Source of the DNA: Chryseosolibacter sp964438975 | GTDB taxonomy: Bacteria; Bacteroidota; Bacteroidia; Cytophagales; Cyclobacteriaceae | Reading direction: 5' to 3' | DNA length: 37,492 nucleotides | Assembly: GCA_964438975.1 (NCBI GenBank) | Contig: CAYTMU010000039.1 | Span: 1 to 37,492 of the forward strand | Shown here: positions 1 to 8,309 of the stretch, piece by piece | Layout: every line of letters begins with the position of its first letter | How positions within the stretch are numbered: the stretch's first letter is position 1 | Program-made: the position numbers and the translations under genes | The notes under the pieces: generated by a model | The model's database searches: none | What the model was told of the DNA's origin: nothing | The model's input: only the letters and a program-made list of their open reading frames with translations

Positions 1-1821
1 CTTCGCGATGCGGTACAGCAATACCTTTTTTCATTCCAGGAAATAGAGTTTCTTGAAGACGCGACGAGCACATTGACCATCTACGACGTGAACTCTCCGG
101 CTTTTGCTTCGCGCTTTCAACCGAGCCGTACGTTCAGTCCCGAGAACTACAATCGCGGCTCCGCGTATTGGTATCGGATCCGTGTGATGCATGATCTGAA
201 GAGCGAACATCAATGGCAGATCGAATTCTTTGATCAGACGATCGATCACCTCGATTTTTTCATATCTGACGATAGCGGTGATTTTGTCCGTCAGTCTTTT
301 GGCGATGAGTTGCCTTTTCGCGCGCGGCCTATCAATCACAAGAATTTTTTTGTCAAGCTTCCGGATGGGAGGGAAGGGGTGCATACGTACTACTTCCGGA
401 TAAAGTCTCGTCAGCAGGCAAACGTGCTCGTGGTCTTGCGGTCCACGGATTATTTCATGAACTACGCTCTTGACGAGTATTTTTTCTTTGGGATCTTCTA
501 TGGGATGATCCTCGTGTTCTGTTTCTACAACTTGCTGATGTTCGCGGCGGTTCGCGAGCAGTTGTACATCTACTACATTTTGTATCTCATCAGCATCGGA
601 CTCTATGAAATGAGCGCTGACGGAATTGCATACCAGTATCTGTGGCCAACGGCTGTCGACTGGAATCAGTACGCAGCGGGAGTGATGCTCTATCTCGCGT
701 CGACGTTTGCGCTTTTCTTCGCAACGTCTCTTCTCAATCTCAGGCGATCGCATCCCAGGCTATTTGTCCTGCTCGCGGGGGCGTTTGTTTTCCGCACAGC
801 GTTCCTGGTTGTTAGCCTGACCGTTGCACCAGAGTGGTTCCGGTTTCGTTTTATCGAGATCGTGCCCTTCGGCGCCGCGTTCTTTGCTGCCATCTACTGT
901 CTGGCGAGCGGATATCGCCCGGCGCGCTTCATGGTCGTCGGTTATTCGTTTCTGTTCCTTGGCATTGTTATCAAGCTTATTCAATACCTGGATTTCAACT
1001 GGTTGCCACTCGGTGGACTGACTCACTACAGCCTGGGATTTGGTTTTATCATGGAGATGATGTTCCTGTCTTTTGCCAACGGCGACAAGATCCGCGTGAT
1101 GCGAATAGAAAAGGAGCGCGCCCAGAAGAAGATTATCGAACAGTTGCATATCAACCAGGTCCTCAAGGACAGTCTTAATGAACAACTTGAGGACCAGGTA
1201 AAGATCAAAACTTCAGAACTCGTAGAGAAATCACGGTTTATCGAGCAGCAGAACCTCCAGTTAGCCGGCGTGAATCATCAGCTTTCGCGGCAGGCCGATG
1301 AGATCGCTGCGATGAATGCGCTGCTGGCGCGGGATAATATCCAGCTGAAGCATGATGTCGAAGTGGTCACGGAGGCGCGTATTCTGTCGAAGGATGTCGA
1401 CTTTGAGGAATTCAGTCAAATGTACCCCGACGATACCAGCTGCCTTAGGTTCCTGGCTGATATCAAGTGGAAGCACGGCTACGCCTGTGTCAGATGTGGT
1501 CATACCAGTTTCAGTGGAGGACGTTCGCCTTTTGCCCGCCGCTGTACGCGCTGTGGTTATGAGGAGTCGGCCACCGCCTATACCATTCTGCAGAACACAA
1601 GACTTCCTATCACGAAAACTTTCTACATGATATTTCTTGTTTATAACTCAAAAGGAAATATCTCCTCACACAAGCTTTCATCGATTCTCAATATCCGGCA
1701 GAGCACCTGTTGGGCCTACAGCTCAAAGATCCGCCGGGCGATGAAGGAGAAGCACAAGAATGGAGCGCTGCGTCACGAAGGATGGGACTCCATTCTGCTC
1801 ATGCATGAGGTGACTTCCTGA
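1..1821 (+). CDS. 7TMR-DISM membrane sensor fused to IS1595-type transposase zinc ribbon/HTH (5' partial)
   Basis: The frame is open from base 1 without a stop, and the residues before the first possible start (TTG at 73) already match the 7TMR-DISM extracellular domain, so the true start lies upstream of the window. Numbering residues from the TTG at 73: an extracellular beta-sandwich (about 1-125), seven membrane segments (about 130-340), a long coiled coil (about 345-430), then a C-terminal module with CxxC pairs at C472/C475 and C491/C494. That module, and the helix-turn-helix-like stretch after it (around GNISSHKLSSILNIRQ), match the N-terminal zinc-ribbon region of IS1595 transposases. 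The DDE catalytic domain is absent and the gene ends with its own stop. A receptor that senses an extracellular ligand and uses a captured transposase DNA-binding part as output is inferred. It precedes a SusC/SusD locus and may control it. The receptor identity is firm; the output role is not. Confidence 0.85.
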   Translation, partial: LRDAVQQYLFSFQEIEFLEDATSTLTIYDVNSPAFASRFQPSRTFSPENYNRGSAYWYRIRVMHDLKSEHQWQIEFFDQTIDHLDFFISDDSGDFVRQSFGDELPFRARPINHKNFFVKLPDGREGVHTYYFRIKSRQQANVLVVLRSTDYFMNYALDEYFFFGIFYGMILVFCFYNLLMFAAVREQLYIYYILYLISIGLYEMSADGIAYQYLWPTAVDWNQYAAGVMLYLASTFALFFATSLLNLRRSHPRLFVLLAGAFVFRTAFLVVSLTVAPEWFRFRFIEIVPFGAAFFAAIYCLASGYRPARFMVVGYSFLFLGIVIKLIQYLDFNWLPLGGLTHYSLGFGFIMEMMFLSFANGDKIRVMRIEKERAQKKIIEQLHINQVLKDSLNEQLEDQVKIKTSELVEKSRFIEQQNLQLAGVNHQLSRQADEIAAMNALLARDNIQLKHDVEVVTEARILSKDVDFEEFSQMYPDDTSCLRFLADIKWKHGYACVRCGHTSFSGGRSPFARRCTRCGYEESATAYTILQNTRLPITKTFYMIFLVYNSKGNISSHKLSSILNIRQSTCWAYSSKIRRAMKEKHKNGALRHEGWDSILLMHEVTS

Positions 1822-2062
1822 GGTTACCCACCCCCACTTTTGCCGTCTGTCACCGTTTTCGGGTCCTTGAAACGTATTTTTTGATGCGTATCAATCGATT
1901 GTTCCGCCCAAAACGGGATGCGCTGACTATCAGCACGCAACACGGCTAAATCTATGTGATCAAAGCGTATCAGAATTTATATAAGTGTCTTTTAATCAAT
2001 AAGTTATATTGTGTTTCTGAAGGATCATTGGCAAATTTGAGAACGGAACTAATCAACAATGT
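1822..2062 (+). promoter_or_regulatory. Leader region upstream of SusC/SusD operon
   Basis: This is a 241-base AT-rich gap between the sensor gene and SusC. No gene, tRNA or convincing rho-independent terminator is visible. It must hold the promoter of the downstream operon if that operon is separately transcribed. The stretch around 1985-2020 is strongly AT-rich, but I find no clean match to the Bacteroidota -33/-7 (TTTG / TAnnTTTG) promoter pair. Two small dyads (TTGAT/ATCAA near 1881-1894 and GCTGA/TCAGC near 1922-1934) are too short to name. Confidence 0.3.
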
Positions 2063-5002
2063 ATGAAAATGATGTTACGAATTTTGTTGGCGGGATTGCT
2101 GGGCGCTGGGTATGCCCATGCGCAGCATACCGTGTCGGGCAGCGTGACAGTTGCGAATGGCGAGACTCTCCCGGGGGTGAACGTCGTCGTGGAGGGCTCC
2201 ACGATCGGGACGATAACGGATGTGGGTGGGCGCTACAGTATCAGTGTACCCCCTGATGGTACGCTTGTGTTTTCGTTTATCGGGTACAAGCAGCAGACCA
2301 TTGCAGTGAACGGCCGGTCGGTGGTTGACGCGATAATGGAAGAGGACGTCAGGACGCTGGAACAGGTGGTCGTGATCGGCTACGGTACGCAACAGAAGCA
2401 AGATATCACCGGAGCGGTTGCGGTCATTGGTGAGGAGGTCTTCGAGTCTCGCCCGAACAGCCAGTTCGGACACCTCATCCAGGGCAAGACGGCTGGTGTC
2501 CAGGTGATCACGCCTTCAGGGAAGCCATCCGCTGGTTTCAGTTTGCGTGTGAGGGGTACCAGTTCGATCGCCGGAAGCAGTGAACCACTCTACGTCGTTG
2601 ACGGCATTCCGTCGTCTGATACCCGCACACTCAACCCCGCTGACATCGAGAGCATCACGGTACTGAAAGATGCTTCTTCGGCTGCTATCTATGGAACGCA
2701 GGGTGCCAATGGCGTAGTGCTGATCACTACCAAGAAGGGATCGAGTGCGACACCCAAACTGGAGTTCAGTGCGTACGCGGGGTTCTCCAGCGTGTGGCGA
2801 ACGTTGAAGGTCCTGAACAGTGAGCAATTTCGCGACCTGATGACGGAGATGGGACAGACGACTGACTGGAGTTTGCACACGGCTAACACTGACTGGCAGA
2901 ATGAAGTATTCCAGAACGGACGGTCCCAGAATTATCAACTCTCGATCTCGGGACAGCATGATAAAACTACCTACTATGTCTCGGGCGGATGGACTCAACA
3001 GATCGGGGCGGTGCGCAGTGCGGAAATGGATCGCTATAATTTCAAGGTCAACTTTGAACAGCGGTTGAATGACTGGCTTACTATTGGTACCAATCTCGGC
3101 TATACGCGTTATCATGACGTCGACGTCAGCGACAACACCACCGTCAACAGCGGCGGTGTCATTCTCGGCATGCTGTCGACCCCGCCGAACATTGGAATCT
3201 TCCGCCCGGATGGAAGTTACACCAGCAACCCGTTCCAGGATTGGGAGAACCCGCTATCCAGTACAGATGCATCTGTCAGAGGCTACAAGAACCAGCGACT
3301 ACTCGGCAATATTTATGCGGAAGTTGAGGTCATCCCTGATCTGACGTTCCGGTCAAACCTTGGAGTTGATTACCAGATGGGAATGTACGACTACTTCCTC
3401 GATCCTTTTACAACGAGCTATGGACGGGCGACAGAAGGCCGGGGTATCAATTCCACCGACCTCAGCAATTACTACATCATCGATAACACATTCACGTATG
3501 AGAAAACGATCGACGACCACCGCATCTCCGTCCTGGTAGGAGCGGTTGCACAGAAGACCCGCTGGGAAAACAACCGCATTGAGAAGACCGGCTTCTCCGG
3601 TAAGTCCGTTACGACGACGGATGCAGGATCGGTGATCGTGAGTGCCAACAACGATAAGTCGGAGAAGAGCAACGCCTCGTTTATCAGTCGCGTGACCTAT
3701 GATTATCGCGGAAAGTATCTGCTGACGGCGAACTTCCGGCGCGATGGATCTTCGGCGTTCGGAGAAAATACGCGTTGGGGAAATTTCCCGTCGGTATCGG
3801 TAGGCTGGCGGATTTCCGATGAGCCATTCTTCGACGGTGTCGGGTTCACGGACGATGTTAAGTTGCGGGTAGGTTACGGGTTAGTCGGAAACGATCTCGG
3901 TCCCTACGCGTACCTTGGCCGTGTCGCATCCGGAGCAAACTATCCGATCGGGGGAGCGATACTTCCCGGCACGTATCCGGAATCGATCCAGAACAATGAC
4001 CTCAAATGGGAAACAACGGAACAGACGAACGTCGGATTGGACATTACTCTGATGAGTTCACGGATCGAGTTCTCGGCGGATGCGTATCTAAAGAAGACCT
4101 CTAACCTTTTGCAATATGTTCCCCTACCGCGTTCTACCGGATATGACGTCGGCGTGCAGAATGTCGGCGACATCGAGAACCGGGGACTTGAGTTTCAACT
4201 GACCTCCCACAATCTCGTAAACGAGTTGACATGGGATACAGACCTCAACCTTTCGTTCAACCGAAATAAAGTGATCAACATAGTCGGGCAACAATATTTT
4301 GGTGGTGCTGTCGCGGGCCGGGGAGAGCCGAACCTCACTATTGAAGGCAAGCCTCTTGGACTTTTCTACGGATACATCGCAGGAGGAGTCGACCCGGCTA
4401 CTGGAATGCTTTACTATGTCGACCGCAACGGCGAGAGCACATTTACGCCTGCACCGGAAGACCGGACCTTTATCGGCAACCCAAATCCCGATTTCCTGTA
4501 CGGGATGACGAATACATTTGGCTACCGGAATTTTTCACTCAGCATCTTCCTGCAAGGATCCCAGGGTAACGATATCTTCAATGCTACGCGCATAGAAACG
4601 GAGGGGATGACCGACTATAAGAACCAGTCGCACGTAGTGCTCAACCGCTGGCGCGAACCGGGTGACGTCACTAACATTCCGAAGGCATTGCCGAACAACA
4701 ATTCGAACTCACTGATCTCGACGCGGTTCGTCGAAGATGGTTCGTATCTGCGTTTCAAAGCAATAACTCTTGGCTATACGCTTCCGGCGAATCTGCTCGC
4801 GAAAGCGGGGATCAGCCAGGCACGTGTCTACGTTACCGGAGAGAATATCTTCACGATCACATCTTACGAGGGATTTGACCCAGAGGTCAGCGCATTCGGC
4901 CTCAACGATAACAACACACTGCGGAACATCGCCCTCGGCGTCGACTTCGGGACGTATCCTCAGACGCGCAATTTGATCTTCGGCATCAACCTCACTCTAT
5001 AA
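2063..5002 (+). CDS. SusC/RagA-family TonB-dependent outer-membrane transporter
   Basis: The product is the outer-membrane half of a SusCD glycan importer, 979 residues long, a usual length for the family without an STN domain. Visible order: signal peptide (about 1-20, ending AHA), carboxypeptidase-D regulatory-like beta-sandwich (about 24-100) with the GxxLPGVNVVVEG pattern, the SusC motif EQVVVIGYGTQQKQ (about 112-126), the plug domain with YVVDGIP and the diagnostic ASSAAIYGTQGANGVV stretch, then a large beta-barrel. With no N-terminal STN domain, it is unlikely to signal directly to an anti-sigma factor. ATG at 2063 gives the full signal peptide. SusD follows after only 11 bases. Energy comes from TonB-ExbBD encoded elsewhere. 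The cargo is inferred from downstream GH30 enzymes to be a beta-glucan oligosaccharide. Confidence 0.96.
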   Translation: MKMMLRILLAGLLGAGYAHAQHTVSGSVTVANGETLPGVNVVVEGSTIGTITDVGGRYSISVPPDGTLVFSFIGYKQQTIAVNGRSVVDAIMEEDVRTLEQVVVIGYGTQQKQDITGAVAVIGEEVFESRPNSQFGHLIQGKTAGVQVITPSGKPSAGFSLRVRGTSSIAGSSEPLYVVDGIPSSDTRTLNPADIESITVLKDASSAAIYGTQGANGVVLITTKKGSSATPKLEFSAYAGFSSVWRTLKVLNSEQFRDLMTEMGQTTDWSLHTANTDWQNEVFQNGRSQNYQLSISGQHDKTTYYVSGGWTQQIGAVRSAEMDRYNFKVNFEQRLNDWLTIGTNLGYTRYHDVDVSDNTTVNSGGVILGMLSTPPNIGIFRPDGSYTSNPFQDWENPLSSTDASVRGYKNQRLLGNIYAEVEVIPDLTFRSNLGVDYQMGMYDYFLDPFTTSYGRATEGRGINSTDLSNYYIIDNTFTYEKTIDDHRISVLVGAVAQKTRWENNRIEKTGFSGKSVTTTDAGSVIVSANNDKSEKSNASFISRVTYDYRGKYLLTANFRRDGSSAFGENTRWGNFPSVSVGWRISDEPFFDGVGFTDDVKLRVGYGLVGNDLGPYAYLGRVASGANYPIGGAILPGTYPESIQNNDLKWETTEQTNVGLDITLMSSRIEFSADAYLKKTSNLLQYVPLPRSTGYDVGVQNVGDIENRGLEFQLTSHNLVNELTWDTDLNLSFNRNKVINIVGQQYFGGAVAGRGEPNLTIEGKPLGLFYGYIAGGVDPATGMLYYVDRNGESTFTPAPEDRTFIGNPNPDFLYGMTNTFGYRNFSLSIFLQGSQGNDIFNATRIETEGMTDYKNQSHVVLNRWREPGDVTNIPKALPNNNSNSLISTRFVEDGSYLRFKAITLGYTLPANLLAKAGISQARVYVTGENIFTITSYEGFDPEVSAFGLNDNNTLRNIALGVDFGTYPQTRNLIFGINLTL

Positions 5003-5013
5003 CGGTCTCATAA

Positions 5014-6501
5014 ATGATTGAAGCCATGAAAACTAAAATATATTTACTCGCCTTCGGTATCGCGGTTATGTTACCGTCGTGCGATGATTACCTGGCGCTC
5101 AACCCACTGTCAGTGACGACAATGGAGAATGCCTACCGAACAGCCAACGATGCGGAGGCGGCGCTCATCGGAGCTTACGACTCCTTTTCTCAGGAATATT
5201 ACATCTGGGATAACATCATCTTCAGCGATGTGATATCCGACAACCACTACGCAGGTGGGGACAACCCGGAGGTCTATGCGGCTGAGGATCTCACGATCAC
5301 GCCGACGAACGGAAGGCTGTTTGCCAATTGGACTCAATTGTACAATGCTGTTGCCAAGGCGAATGTCGTCCTGGACAGAGTTCCGCTTATCAACGATCCC
5401 AAGATCGACGTCGGCGACCGGCGCAATCAGATCCTGGGAGAAGCCTCGTTTCTCCGTGCATATCACTACTTTCAACTAGTGACTTTATGGGGTGGCGTTC
5501 CGCTTATTACCAAACCGGTATCGTCAACTGACCCTGCGGAAACCCATGTACCTCGTTCGTCAGTGAGCGATGTCTATGCGCAGATCATCTCGGATCTTGA
5601 GTTCGCAGTGACAAATCTCCCCGACCAGTATGGCGGTGACGCCAGTGTCAACAAGGCACGTGCGACGAAGGGTGCAGCCAATGCACTGCTCGCCAAGGTT
5701 TGGGCTCAAAAACCCGACCGCGACTATAACAAGGTCCTTGACTACGCCGATGCTGTTATTGAAAGCCCGGCGGGCTATATCCTGCTCAGCGACTTCGGGC
5801 ACTTGTGGGATGGAAATCACTATAACAATGCCGAGTCTATCATGGAAGTGCAGTTCGTCGGCGGAACGGAAGCTAACTGGGGCCCGCAGTTGCTGTTGCC
5901 GCCGAGTCTTAGCGGTGATACATGGCGGAAATTCGTTGTTCCGTCGCAAGACCTTGTGCGGGCCTTTGATGAAGAAGGCGATGTCGTGCGCAAGAACGCT
6001 TCCATCCTGTTTGAGACAGCTCCGTGGTCGGATGAATTTTGGTCAGTTCAAGTGGGTGGGAGTATACCATTCGCGTACAAGTGGAAGAGCGCTGCAGGGT
6101 GGGCAAGTACCAACCGGCAGTATCTCCTGCGCCTGGGCGACATCGTTTTGCTGAAGGCGGAAGCCCTCAATGAATTAGGTCGCACGGAAGATGCACGTGA
6201 CGAGATTGATCGCATTCGCGCGCGCGTACAACTCGGCCCTACACCGGCGGCAGGTCAGGAAGAAATGCGCCTGGCTATCGAGAAGGAACGTCGACTCGAA
6301 CTCGTCCAGGAGGGACAGCGTTGGAATGACCTTCGCCGCTACGGACGGGCTGTTGAGGTAATGACGAACCTCAATGAGATCGACCTCCGGACCAACACGA
6401 GAAAGAACTACAATATGACTCCAGCGAAACTGCTGTTGCCGATACCTCAATCGGAGCGCAACCGCAACCTGCAGCTAGGTCAAAACGAAGGATATAATTG
6501 A
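5014..6501 (+). CDS. SusD/RagB-family nutrient-binding lipoprotein
   Basis: This is the surface lipoprotein that caps the SusC barrel and captures oligosaccharide. ATG at 5014 gives 495 residues; ATG at 5026 would give a more typical signal peptide starting MKTKIYLLAF, and is equally possible. The lipobox LPSC is followed by DDYL, as usual in SusD proteins. The mature protein carries the alpha-helical SusD pattern: an early FLRAYHYF segment, and near the C-terminus the typical EKERRLELVQEGQRWNDLRR motif and an LLPIPQSE ending. It lies 11 bases after SusC. Its stop codon sits about 15 bases before the likely start of the next gene, so all three are probably one transcript. Confidence 0.96.
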   Translation: MIEAMKTKIYLLAFGIAVMLPSCDDYLALNPLSVTTMENAYRTANDAEAALIGAYDSFSQEYYIWDNIIFSDVISDNHYAGGDNPEVYAAEDLTITPTNGRLFANWTQLYNAVAKANVVLDRVPLINDPKIDVGDRRNQILGEASFLRAYHYFQLVTLWGGVPLITKPVSSTDPAETHVPRSSVSDVYAQIISDLEFAVTNLPDQYGGDASVNKARATKGAANALLAKVWAQKPDRDYNKVLDYADAVIESPAGYILLSDFGHLWDGNHYNNAESIMEVQFVGGTEANWGPQLLLPPSLSGDTWRKFVVPSQDLVRAFDEEGDVVRKNASILFETAPWSDEFWSVQVGGSIPFAYKWKSAAGWASTNRQYLLRLGDIVLLKAEALNELGRTEDARDEIDRIRARVQLGPTPAAGQEEMRLAIEKERRLELVQEGQRWNDLRRYGRAVEVMTNLNEIDLRTNTRKNYNMTPAKLLLPIPQSERNRNLQLGQNEGYN

Positions 6502-6515
6502 TCACACGAAATGCG

Positions 6516-8252
6516 ATGAACATGAAGAAGATCTGGATGTTTATGCTCGGACTCCTCGTGGTTGCGGCGAGCTGCGAGGAAAAAGAAAATATGGATCCCA
6601 TTGGGAACTGGGAGATCGGCGCGCCGGCTCCCACGCTACCGGCTGCTGCTGCCGTTCTGACGCTTGACGAAACCGCGCCAGACGAAGTTATCACATTCGA
6701 GTGGTCGCCTGCGACGACTACGAATCGCTTCGGAGTTGCTTACAGTCTCGCGCTCGTACCGGAAGGAAGCACCGATTACACTGACCCGATCCTCCGCCTG
6801 ACACCATCCAATGCAGGACGAGCCCGATCGGTTTCCGTATCCGCGCAGGAGATCGACTATGCACTTTGGGCTGCATGTTATCCCGCGGGCACTACAGTTG
6901 ACCTGGAATGGGTGGTTACGGCCAGGGCCATTGAGAAGGAGAGCACGGCAGCGCGAAAAGTTTCTTTTACCCGATTTGAGACCGAGTATACTCCGACGAC
7001 GCTATTCATCTACGGAAGTGGAACGGAAGCAGGAGCGAATGCGTCTAACGCAACCCCTATGCGTTCAATTCCCAACAACGCAGGAGAGCCGTCCGGTGTA
7101 TTCGACGTCTACACGACGTTAACTGCCGGGGAAACGTATTCGTTCCGCGATAGGGCAAGTACTGTGTCGCGGCGTTATGGCGGCGCAGAGGGAACGTTGG
7201 AGCCCTGTGGTGAGGTTATCACTGCTCCCGAGACCGGACAGTACCGCATCACGGTCGACTTCAACGACAATACGTATGAACTGCTCGGGATAGATCGCTG
7301 GAGTCTCGTAGGAGATGCAGTGGAAGGAGGCTGGGGCGGTGACGTTCCGCTTGCCTACATAGGTGGCGGTGTATGGGAAGGGGAGATACCATTCCTCTCG
7401 GAAGCGGGTTTTATATTCCGCGCCAATGGCGACTGGGGGTACCTGCTCAAACGTGTTCAGGGATCGGCGACTGGCAACAACAAGGGGGGGAACCTGGTGA
7501 TGGAATCGGAGGGCAACGAAGTCGGTATCCCCTATGAAGATATTCCCGGAACAATTGGCCTGCACCGTGTAACACTCGACCTGAGCGGTGATCCGTATAC
7601 CTATAACTTGGTGGAAATTCAGGACCAGGGACCTGTCAGTGCGGTGATTGGCGAGACCAGCAATCTGAACAGCGATGCCGTGAACGGTAACTTCGATATT
7701 TCGGATATGGAAACACCCGATGCTGTTTATCTTCTGTCTGAAGGAAGCGTGGTTGCAGAATTGACGCAGGAAGGCGATGTTTTCGCAACTGACGGATATA
7801 TCGCACTGGAAGCAAGCAAAACATATTCTCTGAACACCGCGAGTGACGGTTCGGGTGATGACGTTGCCGGAACAGCGATCGGTGTTGCCCGGGATCAGGC
7901 GTACCGCGTCACGGTTGATTTCTCATCGGGTAAATTGCTGTGGAGGTACTACAACATCAAGCTCTTCCACTGGGACGAACTCGGAGGAGGGTGGGACGAC
8001 CGCCAGGAGTTGGTGATGACATATGTCCACCCATATCAATTTGAAGTTACCGCAACGCTCAGCGCAGGCTTTCACTCAAAATTCATATCTCCCTGGGATG
8101 TACAGTTTGGAACGGATGCCACCTCGCTGACAGGAACGATGGACAACGGAGGAGATAACTTCGCCGGAATTATCCAGAATGGAACGTACAAGGCGACGAT
8201 CATCATTTCTCCCGACTACGAAACTGCGGAGTATAGCTTTGTAAAACAGTGA
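6516..8252 (+). CDS. SusE/SusF-like surface glycan-binding lipoprotein
   Basis: This is the third gene of the Sus-type operon. A TTG at 6498 extends the frame into the SusD stop, but ATG at 6516 (or 6522) gives a clean lipoprotein signal, MKKIWMFMLGLLVVAASC, with lipobox AASC. The mature N-terminus has the SusE Ig-like domain: an APAP...LTL opening and the ITFEWSPA strand, about residues 30-150. C-terminal beta-sandwich modules with W/Y-rich strands follow, for example WSLVGDAVEGGWGGDVPL, the form seen in SusE/SusF starch-binding modules. The predicted role is to hold glycan at the cell surface for SusCD and the surface GH30 enzymes. Overall sequence in this family is poorly conserved, so the exact ligand cannot be read. 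A hairpin terminator follows at once. Confidence 0.85.
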   Translation: MNMKKIWMFMLGLLVVAASCEEKENMDPIGNWEIGAPAPTLPAAAAVLTLDETAPDEVITFEWSPATTTNRFGVAYSLALVPEGSTDYTDPILRLTPSNAGRARSVSVSAQEIDYALWAACYPAGTTVDLEWVVTARAIEKESTAARKVSFTRFETEYTPTTLFIYGSGTEAGANASNATPMRSIPNNAGEPSGVFDVYTTLTAGETYSFRDRASTVSRRYGGAEGTLEPCGEVITAPETGQYRITVDFNDNTYELLGIDRWSLVGDAVEGGWGGDVPLAYIGGGVWEGEIPFLSEAGFIFRANGDWGYLLKRVQGSATGNNKGGNLVMESEGNEVGIPYEDIPGTIGLHRVTLDLSGDPYTYNLVEIQDQGPVSAVIGETSNLNSDAVNGNFDISDMETPDAVYLLSEGSVVAELTQEGDVFATDGYIALEASKTYSLNTASDGSGDDVAGTAIGVARDQAYRVTVDFSSGKLLWRYYNIKLFHWDELGGGWDDRQELVMTYVHPYQFEVTATLSAGFHSKFISPWDVQFGTDATSLTGTMDNGGDNFAGIIQNGTYKATIIISPDYETAEYSFVKQ

Positions 8253-8267
8253 TCTATTAAAGCAAAT

Positions 8268-8306
8268 ACCGGGATGATCTCGCGCGGTCATCCCGGTTTA
8301 TTTTAT
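8268..8306 (+). terminator. Rho-independent terminator-like hairpin after the SusE-like gene
   Basis: A perfect 10-bp inverted repeat, ACCGGGATGA (8268-8277) and TCATCCCGGT (8288-8297), encloses a 10-base loop and is followed directly by TTATTTTAT. It lies 16 bases after the stop of the SusE-like gene and just before the first GH30 gene. It probably ends or attenuates transcription between the transport genes and the enzyme genes. It also shows that the upstream ATG at 8274, inside the stem, is an unlikely start for the GH30 gene. Confidence 0.75.
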
Positions 8307-8309
8307 GAT

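Noticed and set aside
31..753. 240-codon open frame on the - strand opposite the sensor gene
   Set aside because: The sequence is rich in Arg/Glu/His with no domain, and the + strand frame is a clear 7TMR-DISM receptor.
1440..1821. A transposase or insertion sequence at the end of the sensor gene
   Set aside because: There is no DDE domain, no terminal inverted repeats and no target duplication; the zinc ribbon is in one frame with the receptor.
8274..8309. Upstream ATG as start of GH30 copy 1
   Set aside because: The codon is inside the terminator stem and yields a non-signal leader; ATG 8310 gives a proper lipoprotein signal.
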